Notes under the pieces: model-generated
What the model was told of the DNA's origin: nothing
What the model saw: only the letters and a program-made list of their open reading frames with translations
The model's database searches: none
Position numbers and translations under genes: made by a program
Shown here: piece after piece, positions 1 through 10,240 of the stretch
How the letters are laid out: the number at the start of each line of letters is the position of its first letter
Numbering within the stretch: the stretch's first letter is position 1
From: Xylocopa sonorina
Lineage: Eukaryota; Arthropoda; Insecta; Hymenoptera; Apidae
Assembly (NCBI RefSeq): GCF_050948175.1
Contig: NW_027490239.1
Span: 558,001-622,000 of the forward strand
Length of the DNA stretch: 64,000 nucleotides
Direction: 5' to 3'

Positions 1-696
1 TCCAAGAGTTCACGCGTCTTCGAGATCATTCACGAGCTCAAACCTTTAGTCAACCTCGGCAATCGACCAGTTAGAGCGGACCACCGCTTAGCTGCATCGA
101 CCCACAGCGAGACTAGAGCAAAGACACACGTCAATTTTCCATATTCCTGGACCGGTAAGCTAGAACGTACCACCGCTTAGTGGACCCGTACTGTTTGGAA
201 TCCGACTCGAATGCGCCGTTCCGGCACATCCAAACGTACTAGCTGTGCGGGAAGGATGAACTTCTTACGATCCCAGGTGCGCAAATACATTGGTGCAACC
301 GTCGACTCGTGCATATATCACTGCACCGTCTCTTCTTTCGCTGCACACCGTCCGGACAGCCGTCCCGCACCGCCGCATCTATCATCGATCCGCACTGGAG
401 AGTAGCCTACCACGGTACTCGTCCCGTTGACGATTCCACCTCACAGCCCGTACGCAGGAACCATACCCGAGGACGATCCGGGCCCACGACGATCCCTGCA
501 GCAAGAATATTGAATATTATCAGCTATCAAGGCACCAAAGGTAAGTCAACGTAATGTTATCCTCGTCAGCGCCTATTTGATACATGTTTCGCGAGGAAAA
601 AGAGTCCGGACTTCGACGCAATTGTGCGAGCCGAATCGTCTGTGGCTGCGTGTCTCACCGGCTAGCGGTTAGTCATCCGCGATCCGAGACGTGACA
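1..696 (+). mobile_element. LTR-A, 3' part (cut by window edge)
   Basis: This segment matches 55720-56395 over most of its length by eye: both contain 'cacgcgtctt', 'gaccagttagagc', 'aatgcgccgttcc', a block around 'cactgcaccgtctc', 'cctcacagcccgtacgcagg' and an end near 'gacgcaattgt...gacgtgaca'. It is therefore the 3' part of a dispersed long terminal repeat that I call LTR-A. It abuts the 174-bp satellite directly, with no internal retrotransposon region, so it is a solo or truncated LTR. The short open frames in it are not real genes. The family is unknown; BEL/Pao is possible because a BEL relic lies nearby, but that link is only inferred. Confidence 0.7.
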
Positions 697-699
697 TTA

Positions 700-2045
700 C
701 ATCTTATCATGAGACATAAAAAAAAGATGCAACTTCGCGTATAATGAAGTATTAAATCTCATTGCTTCGAAACGTAAACATTTATTAGCGCTACTCCGTA
801 GCAAGCAAGTGTGGCATTTAGATTCTTTTGATGTGTAAACAAGAGACACATAACGCGTTGCAGTCAGTATTACATCTTACCATGAGACATAGAAATGAAA
901 TGCGATATAACACCTTACGATGCATTAGAACTCCATTGCCTCGACACGTAGACATCTAGAAATGCTACTCCGTAGCAAGGCAGTGTTGTAATTAATTTCT
1001 TTTGAAGTGTAAATGGGATATACATAACGCGTTGAGTTGCATATTACATTTTATCACGATACATAGATTTGAGATGCGATTTGGCGTATTATAAAGTGTT
1101 AGAACTTTATTGCTTCGATACGTAGACATCTAGGAATGTTGTTCCGTAGCAAGGAAGGGCGACACTGACATTCATTTATGGTGTAGACGAGATATACATA
1201 GCGCGTAGCATCGAATATTACATTTTATCGAGAGACACAGACATGAGATGCAATATCGCGTTTTATGAAGTATTAGAACTCTGTTGCTTCGATACGTTGA
1301 CATCTAGAAACGATATTCCATCGCATGGAAGGGCGACATGTACATTCTTTTGAAGTGTACACGAGATATATATAAGGCGTTACATTGTATTTTACTTCTT
1401 ATCGCGAGACGTTGATATAAGATGCGATTTCGCGTGTTATGAAGCATTAGATCTCTACTGCTTCGATGCGTATACATCTGAACGCGCGATTCCATCGCAA
1501 GGAAGTGTGGGATTTACATTCCTTTGAAGTGTTGACGAGATATACATAAAGCCTTGTATTGAATATTACATCTTATCATGAGACATAGAAATGAGATGCG
1601 ATATTGCGTTTTATAAAGGGTTACAACTCTATTGCTTCGATACGTAGACATCTAGAAATGCTATTCCGTAGGTAGGAAGTGTGGCGTTTGCTTTCTCTTG
1701 AAGTGTAGACGAGATAGGTATAACTCGTTGCATTGAATGTTACATCTTATCGTGAGACAGAGAAATGATATGAGATATCGCGTTTTATAAAGCATTAGAA
1801 TTGTGTTACTTCGATATGTAGACATCTAGAAACGCTGCTGCGTAGCAGGGAAGGGCGACATTTACATTCTTTTGAAGTGTGGACGAGATATACATAACGC
1901 ATAGCATTGAATGTTATAACTTATCATGAGACATAGAAATGTGATGCGATATCGCGTTTTATAAAGAGATAGAACTCTATTGCTTCGATACGTATACATC
2001 TAGAAACGCTGTTCCGTAGTAAGGAAGTGTGGCATTTACATTCTA
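700..2045 (+). repeat. 174-bp satellite array, forward orientation
   Basis: About eight diverged tandem copies are present. The landmark 'gagacatagaaatgagatg' and its variants recur near 884, 1058, 1230, 1402, 1578, 1752 and 1926, giving a period of about 174 bp. Each unit also carries 'ttgcttcgatacgtagacat', 'ttccgtagcaaggaagtg' and 'gacgagatatacataacgc'. Copies differ from each other by roughly 10-20 per cent. The same family occurs at 4495, 8263, 9955, 17100, 19036, 43082, 56790 and 62440, in both orientations, and every other insertion in this window is embedded in it. The monomer length is typical of pericentromeric satellites, but the function is unknown. Confidence 0.9.
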
Positions 2046-2059
2046 TTGAACTGTATACG

Positions 2060-2681
2060 TTCCAGAGCCAGAAAATGACGAGTCTGCAACCAACAACACA
2101 ATGCGAAGTTGCGTGAGAACCACCAACCGGAAAATGCATGACTACAACGGAAAGTCGTAAAGCTCGTACCAAGGTTTGCGCTCTTAGTCGTCAACAGTCG
2201 CACATCGGAGCTGATGGCTACCGCGATCGTCCGCGATATCGATCGCGACCAGAAGCCAATCGAGTGTAGAACGTTGAGGGTCACCTGTTCGAGTGCAAAC
2301 TTCATTACAGACGACCTGGCAATGAAGCTTGGACTTCCCACGAAAAATAACACGACAGCCGTCGAAGCGTTGAACCAATTACACTAGGTCGCGAATAAAT
2401 TGCCTCAACGACGATCAAATCGCGGTTATTGGGCTTCGCGTGGAAGCTCACATTCTTTACGATATCGCGAATCGCTGGATCGATACCGGAAAAGCAAATC
2501 GATTGTGCGAAGATTCCGATTCCGGCAAACGTAAAACTAGCAGATTCACAGTTTCATCGACCGGCAAATATGGATATGTTAATCGGCACCGGTCCCGCAT
2601 TATCGTCCCTTAGCATTGGCCAGTACAAACTTTCTCCTCGCAATGATCCTGAATTAATCCTCTAAAAAAGACACAATTTGG
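2060..2681 (+). pseudogene. BEL/Pao retrotransposon protease region, degenerate
   Basis: Read in several frames, this stretch encodes the aspartic-protease region of a BEL/Pao polyprotein. About 2160-2390 reads 'NFITDDLAMKLGLP'-like text (seen: FITDDLAMKLGLP), which follows the catalytic DSGS loop in this family. Here the loop itself reads RVTCSSA, so the catalytic aspartate is lost. The 2429-2665 frame continues with 'ANVKLADSQFHRPANMDML' and 'IGTGPALSSLSIGQYKLS', a conserved BEL segment. A frame change near 2665-2682 joins this to the reverse-transcriptase frame. The 5' boundary with satellite is near 2045. Confidence 0.75.
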
Positions 2682-3857
2682 ATGGATCATCGGGGGGAGC
2701 GTCTCCACTTCGGCGTCGTGGAGGAAACATCAAACGTTCGTTACAACCCTGAATTTCGAACTTCAAAAATTCTGGGAGCAGAAGAGGGTCCACACGTACG
2801 ACACCTATATTCCGCGGAGCAGGAATGCGAACAGCATTTTCACGACCACGTTAAACGGACACAAACCGGTCGTTACATTGTCGCACTGCTGTTCAATGAA
2901 AAGAAGATGCAGTTAGGCGAAACTCGGTCGCGCGCCTTCAACCGTCTTCTTTCGCTCGAACGAAAATTCATGAAAGATCCAGAGCTGAAACGGGAATACT
3001 CCGCCGTCATCCAGGAGTATCTCGAGATGGGACACATGAGCCAGGTAGAACCACGCGATTCGGATGGCTTCTACCTCATCCACCACGCCGTCATCAAACT
3101 GTCCAGCTCAACAACGAAGGTTCGCGTCGTCTTCGATGGATCTGCAAGATCGAGCAGTGGACTGTCATTTAACGACACGCTTTTGGCAGGTCCAACGATA
3201 CAGGACGACATATTCGCTCTTCTCATAAGGTTCCGTCAACACACCTATGTCTTAACCGGAGACATCGAGGAGATGTATCGGTAGTTCCTCGTAAGAGCGG
3301 AAGACCGCCGATACCAGCCGATATTATGACGAGATAACAACAGAAAGGTGAAAATGTACGAGCTGAACACGATCACGTTCGAACTATCTTCAGCGCCTTT
3401 CCTCGTCATCAGGTGTATTCATCAGCTAGCGGACGACGAAAAGGTGAATGCTCCTTTCTCATCGACCGTGCTCCAGCGAGATCTATACGTCGACGGCACA
3501 GATAATTACGAAGACGCTAGACAACTACGGGACCAGGTAATCAAGATACTTAACTGCGGCAGCCTCCACATTCAACAATGGGTCTCGAAGGAACCGAAAC
3601 TTTTAGCAGGACTTCCAGAAGGCGAAATTCACCCAAAGTATTTTGGAGACGCCACCATGAAAACTCTCGGCGTCTCGTGGCACGCGCAGAACGACCGAAT
3701 CATCTATTCCGTGGATCCAAACATCGATACGAGGATCACCAAACGCACGATCTTATCCACAATAGCAAAAATATTCGACCCGTTAGGTTTACTGGCGCCA
3801 GTAATAATAACGGCAAAAATATTTATGCAACACCTTTGGAAACTGCAATTGGCCTAG
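2682..3857 (+). pseudogene. BEL/Pao reverse transcriptase, broken by stop codons
   Basis: The reading frames at 2682-3284 and 3348-3857 lie in the same phase and are one RT domain interrupted by nonsense codons. TAG at 3282-3284 follows 'TGDIEEMYR', where the family has glutamine, and a TGA sits in the short gap before 3348. Landmarks are 'VRVVFDGSARSS', 'NDTLLAGPTIQDDIFALL' and 'LTGDIEEMYR' (palm, motif A region), then 'SSAPFLVIRCIHQLADDE' and 'RDLYVDGTDNYEDARQLRD' (normally YVDD in motif C; here YVDG). The frame closes with TAG at 3855-3857, where tryptophan is expected. Point substitutions rather than frameshifts dominate the decay. It is certainly not functional. Confidence 0.85.
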
Positions 3858-4500
3858 GACGAATCGCTACCAACCATCCTCCATACAGAATGGTCCACGT
3901 ACGTGAAGGAATTCCAGTTACATAACGAAACATTCTTCGAGTGACACCAGCGAACCAGCCACGCTAAGAACACTCGTGGCAAATAGAGTGGTCGAAATCC
4001 AAGCGAAGACCTATAGCAGCACGTCAGGTCAAACGACAATCCAGCGGACCACATATAGAGAGGGCAAACACCGGCGGAATTCTTGAAGCCCTCCATCTGG
4101 CGTCATGGATCACCTTGGTTTGCCGACGATAACAGGGATTGGCCGAAATCTACGTTCAATCTCATTTCGGAAATACCCGATAGGTGTGCCCGTAGTGAAG
4201 TCTTAAGGGATGAGTACCTCCCGCCTTTGAAGTGGCACCGCGGTCGAGTCGAAGAGCTGCACAGAGGTCCAGGCAAGGTCTTCCGAGCGGTCACCGTACG
4301 GACTAGCCAGCGGGTCTACAAACGCAACGTCAAGCAGCTAGCTGAGCTGCCCACATCCGAGACGACAGCGTGAACCATCGACGTCGCGGCGATATTCAGA
4401 TCAATCCGATCTAGAATGATCGACACGGTCTCTCAACGGGAGGAACATGTTCCGACCGACGGAACAAATAAAACGTGGGGTCTTCGAAGACCTCATTTAT
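3858..4500 (+). pseudogene. BEL/Pao 3' remnant: C-terminal DUF5641-like end of pol
   Basis: The 4083-4373 frame ends with 'YLPPLKWHRGRVEELHRG' followed by 'VFRAVTVRTSQRVYKRNVKQ', the C-terminal domain that follows integrase in BEL/Pao polyproteins. Between 3900 and 4080 only scraps of RNase H are visible and the integrase core is missing, so a large internal deletion of about 2 kb has removed it. The element ends in non-coding DNA near 4500, where satellite resumes. No paired flanking LTRs were recognised. Confidence 0.7.
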
Positions 4501-4935
4501 TACACGTTTGTGACGAAAAGACTATTTTTGAGATTAAGACGTTTGAAGTAATTTCGTAAATATATCTATTGCTGCGATATGTAGACATCTAGAAACGCTA
4601 TTCCCTGGACACAAAGTGTGGGATTCACATTCTTTCGGAGTGTAGACGAGATATACATAGCGCGTTGCATTGAATATTACTTCTTACCATGAGACATATA
4701 AATTAGAATCTATATCGCATTTTATAAAATGTTAGAACCCTATTGCTTCGATACGTAGGCACCTAGGAATGCTGTTCCGTAGCAAGGAAAAGTGGCATTT
4801 ACATTCTTTTGTGGTGTAGACGAGATATACATAACGCGTTGCATTGATATTACACCTTATCTTGAGACATAGAAATGAGGTGCGATATCGCGTTTTTCGA
4901 AGCATTATGACTCTATTCCTTAGAACCGTAGACAC
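4495..4935 (+). repeat. 174-bp satellite, forward, about 2.5 units
   Basis: The satellite landmarks recur at 4565-4600 ('gctgcgatatgtagacatct'), 4690, 4745 and 4865 ('gagacatagaaatgaggtg'). The array stops within the word 'gtagacacc', exactly where a T-rich run and the next element begin. The satellite that resumes on the far side of that element (8263) is in the opposite orientation. Confidence 0.85.
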
Positions 4936-6240
4936 CTTTTTTTTTTAGCCCTCCACCATCCTCGCATCGGGAGAGATGGAACTGGCAGGTGCCATGACAT
5001 CATCTCTCCCGTCCTGGTCTCTCAATCCCAGGATTATTGCAAGCGCTCCATTGCAAGTTTCAAAATAGGTAAGCTTATTATAATATAATGTATACTATAG
5101 TATAATTTAACATAAGATAGCTAAGCTAATATATGATAAATGAATGGATAAATGAGATCTATATAATTATATATATAATATAAAAAGAAAGAAAGAAAGA
5201 AGGAAAAGCTATTTTCCACCTTAAGGCAGGTCCATTTTTCTTTTTATCTTTTGTATTTATTTATTTATTTTTTTTTTTAATAAGAGACCAGCTAGTATGC
5301 AACTGACCAAAACTCCATAAAAAAAACTTACAGCTATAAGTTTATATCTCTATATTCAAACATCCGCGTAACTATTGTATTTTATTAGCAGTGAACAATT
5401 ATATACGTCCTTCACGTTAGTTCTTGTATTCTATGTTAATTTAAGTGAAATTACGTTCATATTCTAAGTCATACGTGAGAGGATAAGCCTATTGTTTTTT
5501 GTACTATGTTATGACAAAGCGTAGTGTGTTAAAACATATTAAGTATTTGATAAACACCATTAAAATCATATAACAATTTTAGTGTCGAGTGGTCGGGTAA
5601 AATTGTGCCATCTAGTTGTGCTTGCATTTATTGATCACCGTGTGTTCATTTCCGAATGGTAAGTTGTCGTACCTATTTATTTTTAAGATTGTTAACTCTG
5701 TTTTATCCACGATAGGTACACAAGTAGATATAATAAAATAAAACATATAATTGATTGCGTTAGTAGTAAAATAAATACAATGTAGTCTAGTACTATAAAG
5801 TAAATAAACAACTCTAGGAAATCATGCAGTAATTAATTATGAAATAGGACGATAGTGTAAATAAATATGTGTATGGTACGTAAGAATGGCTACATTGCTT
5901 AGACGATGTTTCATAAAAGGAGAACGACAGCGGAGCTTGCCATTTTTTGATATGAGGCCTTCGACTTACGACGTCAAATTACTTTTACTTCAAGATTTTC
6001 GCTAATTAATTCATTATGTAAGCCTATTATTGTCCGTGCTGCTTACGATTGTAGAGGATAATATTATGGATAGTAACATGATAACTAGAAGCGTAAGAAT
6101 AAACTATAATTGATTGTGGTATTGTATAATGAATATTAAGTGGTATAATAAGAATATCGTAGTTGTCGGACGCGTTAAGTTCGCTGTGTCCTGTAATCAT
6201 ACCTTATTTCGATCTATTCTATCTGAACTCCCAATTATTT
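4936..6240 (-). mobile_element. AT-rich non-coding 3' end of the reverse-oriented gypsy-like element
   Basis: A T run at 4937-4946 opens the segment; read on the minus strand it is a terminal A tract. The next 110 bases are a GC-rich block containing 'ccctccaccatcctcgcatc' and an inverted pair around 'gggagagatg' / 'catctctccc' (4969-5010). From 5050 to 6240 the DNA is AT-rich, with an AAAG microsatellite near 5185 and no credible open frame. Association with the coding fragment further right is inferred from the absence of satellite between them. The terminal A tract is not expected for a normal LTR element, so an unrelated retroposon could be buried here. Confidence 0.4.
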
Positions 6241-7369
6241 GTTGTCCTATTATTATGTGATTATTATAAAACGTTGTCTTCGGATCCCCCTTAGATCCTC
6301 CTTAGGGCTCCTTGGTGGGGTAGGGCTATACGCTTCGGTATTGTTTGGGGCATCGATCGGTGGATTTCGGGGATCTTCTCTGATCGCCCCCTCTGGTGTG
6401 TCTAGAGGGGGTCCTTTGGATTATTTGAACTGCGGCGCGTGTCGCGCGCCGCGCTTTCCAGGGCTCACTTGCAATTCCGCTGCGCGTCTTGAGTTTTTCT
6501 CTCCATGGGCTCAGGGGAGGGGTGGAGGTCCTTCTCACACCCGAGAACCATCCTGTTCGTCTCCATGAACTATGGCAGCAGTCTTATCGTTGCAGGGCTC
6601 TGGATCGTATCCTTCGGACTTCGGGCTTCGGTCTCTTCTTGCTCACTCCCCGACTCCTCCACCGTCGAGCCCGTCACGCTACTTCGGCGCACAGCTCTTC
6701 CGCGAACCTGCGGTCTTCTTATCCGCCGAAAAGGCGTCTTGTGGGTCGCTTCTTCCATCAGCTCGCCAGTCTGATCCGTAGAACGGAGAGAGGGAAAAGA
6801 ACGGGTGGGAAGGGAGGGGGGAAAGGTTCTACCATCGCGTATTTCACGCTCCTTGCAAGTACTGCTATCGCGATGGTTCGTGCCACGCTTCTCGCATGGG
6901 TGGTGATCTGCGAGCTAATCTAACCGAAGCGGGGGGGGGGGGGGGGATGAGCGAGCTTTGTGACGTCACCACATCACAACTCCCCCCCACTTGCCGATGG
7001 TTATCCCTTGGATAACCTGAACACACACACGCACACACACAACCATATGTATCCCGCTCATTCACTCTCACTTATGTGCTAGAGCGTCTTGGTTATGGGT
7101 ATGGATCCAGAAAGGATACGGGAAATGGTAGTGGATTGGGGAACATAGAAAAGAAAAAAAAAGGAAAAGGGAAATAACTGTACCGCTATGCGACTGCTGG
7201 GTTTCGCAGTTTTCTGTCTTCCCTCCTAGTTCTTCCACCCGCTGCCACTACTCGGTGTGGTATTTAAAGGGGGATAGGGATTAGCCAGGGGAACGGTAAC
7301 AAAAACTAGCTTCTTCATTGGGACTTATGAATATTTTATTTATTTCCTTGGGGTTGGGGGTACATGCGG
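6241..7369 (-). mobile_element. GC-rich non-coding region of the gypsy-like element
   Basis: This is an abrupt change to GC-rich DNA with short open frames on both strands (for example 6326-6538 and 6570-6758 on minus, 6489-6923 on plus). None shows a recognisable domain. It contains a run of 16 G at 6931-6946, a CA microsatellite at 7022-7040 and a purine run near 7150. By position it is downstream, on the minus strand, of the zinc-knuckle gene and could be untranslated region or LTR. I see no second copy in the window to prove an LTR. Confidence 0.35.
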
Positions 7370-8025
7370 CTCCTACACCGAGGGGGAATGCTTTTTATGG
7401 GGGCGTGGACGGTCTTCAATCTTGTTGGGACATCGCGGTGCGATGTGTCCAATGCCGCCACATGCCCAGCAACAGATTGTTCGGGTCGTCTGTCGCGAGG
7501 GATTTGTGGGGACGAACGGGGGGCGGGAAGGGACATCAGGGACGGTATGGGGCTTGGGGAATAGGGTGATGCGTCCTTGCTTAATGGTCGCAGGACGGAC
7601 CCCCGGGTGATAAGGAGGTCCTCTGGGGTGGTGGTGGGGGTTTTTGCTGTGCGGATTGTCTTCCGCAGGGATCTCGGGGGTGCTCGCGGAGTGGTTTGCT
7701 TAGCCGATCCTGGGGGAAGGGATGGGGCCTTGGGTTATTCCAGAGTCCTGGCCTGGAGGGAGCGGGAAGTCGCTCGCGGTGGAGGGTGCGGTACGCTGTC
7801 GCCAGGCGTACCGGCGGATCGGTCTCTCCCGATCCGGGATGCCTCCCTTTCGGCGACCTGGAGGGCGGCCGCGAGTTCTACGTAAAACTGTCTGGCCCGT
7901 TCCGTCTCCCAATTCGACCTCAGTGTGGGAGGGTCGGTCTCTCCGTACCCGATGAGGGCGTACCGGGCCTCTCTCTCCTCGGCCGTCTCGACCCGTTTGG
8001 GCGGGGTGGTTCGGGATCTTGGCAT
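7370..8025 (-). pseudogene. Gag-like zinc-knuckle protein downstream of integrase
   Basis: On the minus strand a frame starts at 8025 with 'MPRSRTTPPKRVETAEE' and runs to 7735. After a frame change the region ends near 7370-7440 with a clear CCHC zinc knuckle, 'CWACGGIGHIAPRC' (C-X2-C-X4-H-X4-C), then a short basic tail and a stop. This is the layout of a small retroviral-type Gag/nucleocapsid. It lies after the integrase C-terminus on the same strand and overlaps the end of that frame, whereas Ty3/gypsy elements normally carry gag first. The intermediate part (7540-7735) is in other frames, so the gene is broken. Confidence 0.55.
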
Positions 8026-8262
8026 TCTGTAATGGCGGGACGGCGGGACTTATTTCTCGAATTGGTCGAGGGTGCGGGGTGGTATCAAGTTCCATGGTCT
8101 CTGGTGGGTTAAGGGGTGGGTAGTAGGATAAAAAGTCCTTAATATGGACCTCAGGTTGCGTCCTTTTTCCCGGGACTCGGATTCGATATACGACAGGAGA
8201 TAACTTCGCGGTTATTCTATAGGGGCCTTTGAATCTGGGTGCACAGAACAACACGATATCGC
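7700..8262 (-). pseudogene. Ty3/gypsy integrase C-terminus, 5'-truncated
   Basis: The minus-strand frame begins in satellite-derived codons, and from about 8250 encodes 'APRFKGPYRITAKLSPVVYR' and then 'EVHIKDFLSYYPP'. This is the C-terminal barrel of Ty3/gypsy integrases, where 'F.GPY.V...LSPV.Y.......VHV.DLK.Y' is the family pattern. Everything upstream (catalytic integrase core, RT, protease) is absent because the element is cut at 8262, where 174-bp satellite begins. After about 8110 the frame runs through proline- and arginine-rich text that probably overlaps the real downstream gene in another frame. Confidence 0.75.
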
Positions 8263-9245
8263 ATCTCATTTCTATGTTTCATGATAAGATGTAATTTCAG
8301 TGCAAAGCGTTACGTATATCACGTAAACACCTCAAAAGAATTTAAATTGCGAACATCCTTGCTGCAGAAGTGCGTTTCTGGATGTCTACGTATCGAAGCA
8401 ATAGAGTTCTAATGCTTCATAAAACGCTATATAGCATCCCAATTTTATGTCTCAGGATAAGATATAATATACAATGCAAAGAGTTATGTATATCTCGACT
8501 ACACTTCAAAGGAATGTGAATGCCACACTTCGTTGCTACGGAACAGCGTTTCCAGATGTCTACATATCGAAGCATTTGAGTTCTAATGCTTCCTGCATCG
8601 CGATGTTGCATTTCATTTCACCGGTTGAAAGTTAGTAAGTATGTTGTAATGCTCTATGTATCGCGTTATGCTTATCTGCTTCTCCGCTACTGAAGAATTT
8701 GAATCCCACACTTTCTTGCAACGAGATAGTGTTTCCGGATTTCTAAGTGCTGAGGCATTTAATTTCTGATGCTTCATGCATCGCGATATCGCATTTCATT
8801 TCAATATTTCAATCGGAGTAAGTTTTAATTTTTAATGCATAGCATTATTTTTCTCTGATTCAACACTGCAGAGGAATGCGCGTTCTACAGTACCACGCAT
8901 CGGGATGAGGATTCATGGTGCCCATGTAACAGTGCAACGGAGTTCTAATTCTCTATGCAATGCGATCGCATCTCACTTTATCGTATCAAAAAAAGTAAGA
9001 TGCAGTCTTCTATGTGTAGCTTATGCTTATCTGCTTTTACCGTTCAAAGGAATATGTATTATACAGCCCCATGCAAAGGGATGGCGCCCCATAATTTCTG
9101 CGTGTCAATGCAGTAGTGTTACACTACTACTTCTAATACTTCCATCGACGCGATATCGCATTTCATTTCAATGTTTCATGATAAGATGTAATGTCCAAAG
9201 CAATGCTTTATGTTTATATCTTCCACACTGCAAAAGCAAGAGAAT
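8263..9245 (-). repeat. 174-bp satellite array, reverse orientation
   Basis: Reverse-complement landmarks recur: 'catctcatttctatgtttca' at 8262, 'tgtctacgtatcgaagcaat' at 8384, 'tctacatatcgaagcat' near 8560, 'gatatcgcatttcatttcaa' at 8786 and 9150. The first two units are close to the family consensus; from about 8600 the copies are strongly diverged ('gcttatctgcttctccgcta'). The orientation is opposite to the array at 4495-4935. Confidence 0.8.
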
Positions 9246-9954
9246 GTGAACTCTGGCGTCAGACGTACCGCCTGCCACATCCAGACGCCTACCACCGTCC
9301 TCGGCGACCCCAGATCGGCATCCGCATCTCCTACAGCATCCGGATCCACTGTATGCGGGCAACCCGCCTACTCGCTGCCACAGAACAAGGTGGCGACACC
9401 ACATACACGAGAGGGAGGATTCCACCCCACGTTACGAGGGCCAGTAGATCTACGACGGCTACGGACTCGAATCTCCAATGGTTACGTATCCGTACACGCT
9501 ATTTGCGTACCGACGATGTTGGAATATGCACACGACACATTCATGTATATACACAAACCACATACACATAAAATTAAGTAAATATTTGTAAATATGCACT
9601 TGTAAATGCGGTATAGTTTAAAACGCGCTCACGCTCGATCGCGCGCCCGACGCTCTCGGCCAACGCGCGCGGCTCACAGCGTAACACGGTCGACCTCACT
9701 ACGAGCGGTCTTCCGCACATCGGTTCACGCGCCATCCCCACCCTGGGTCCCAGCGACTCGCGTGCCGCCCGACCCGAGGAGGTTGCGGACACGCCGATCT
9801 AGTCTCAGTTTCATTCACCGATTCGATCAGAGCAATTGGGTCTAAGGAGTCTCGATCTCCGACACGAACAGAACAGTTGTACCTCAGGTATACAAGCTCC
9901 CAGCTCAATGCATCCAACTTATTCACATCTACCATAGTGGAGTCCTTATTTTAT
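9246..9954 (+). mobile_element. LTR-A, 5' part
   Basis: It begins near 'tggcgtcagacgtaccgcc' at the satellite edge. The stretch 9630-9790 matches 55210-55370: 'gcgcccgacgctctcgg' and 'gcgcgcggctcac' pair with 'gcgcccgacgcgcgcggctca', followed by a GC-rich block, then 'tctcagtttcattc'. It therefore covers the 5' and middle parts of the LTR-A seen whole at 54787-56395. The overlapping open frames on both strands (9191-9581, 9606-9845, 9699-9935) have no domain and are shadows of GC-rich LTR sequence. Confidence 0.55.
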
Positions 9955-10240
9955 TCTATTTCCATTTTCGTGATGAATGAAGTATTAGAAGTCTATTGCT
10001 TCGTCACGTTGGCATCTGAATACACTGTCCACATGCATGGAAATTTAAAAATGGCATTCTACTGAAGTGCAGATGCAGATAAGTATAATGCGATGTACAA
10101 TGTATAAAATCTATTAACACACTTCGATCTGTTGATATGAAATGCGATATGGCGTTTAATGAAGCATTAGAATTCTATTGCTTCGATACGTAGAGATCTG
10201 GGAACGCTACCTAGTAGCAAGAAACTATTACTGTGAATAG
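9955..10240 (+). repeat. 174-bp satellite, forward, about 1.5 units
   Basis: The landmarks 'agtctattgcttcgtcacgt' (9990), 'gcagataagtataatgcgat' (10073), 'ttgatatgaaatgcgatatg' (10132) and 'attgcttcgatacgtagaga' (10176) identify the satellite. It ends at about 10235, where the left arm of the large inverted repeat begins. Confidence 0.75.
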
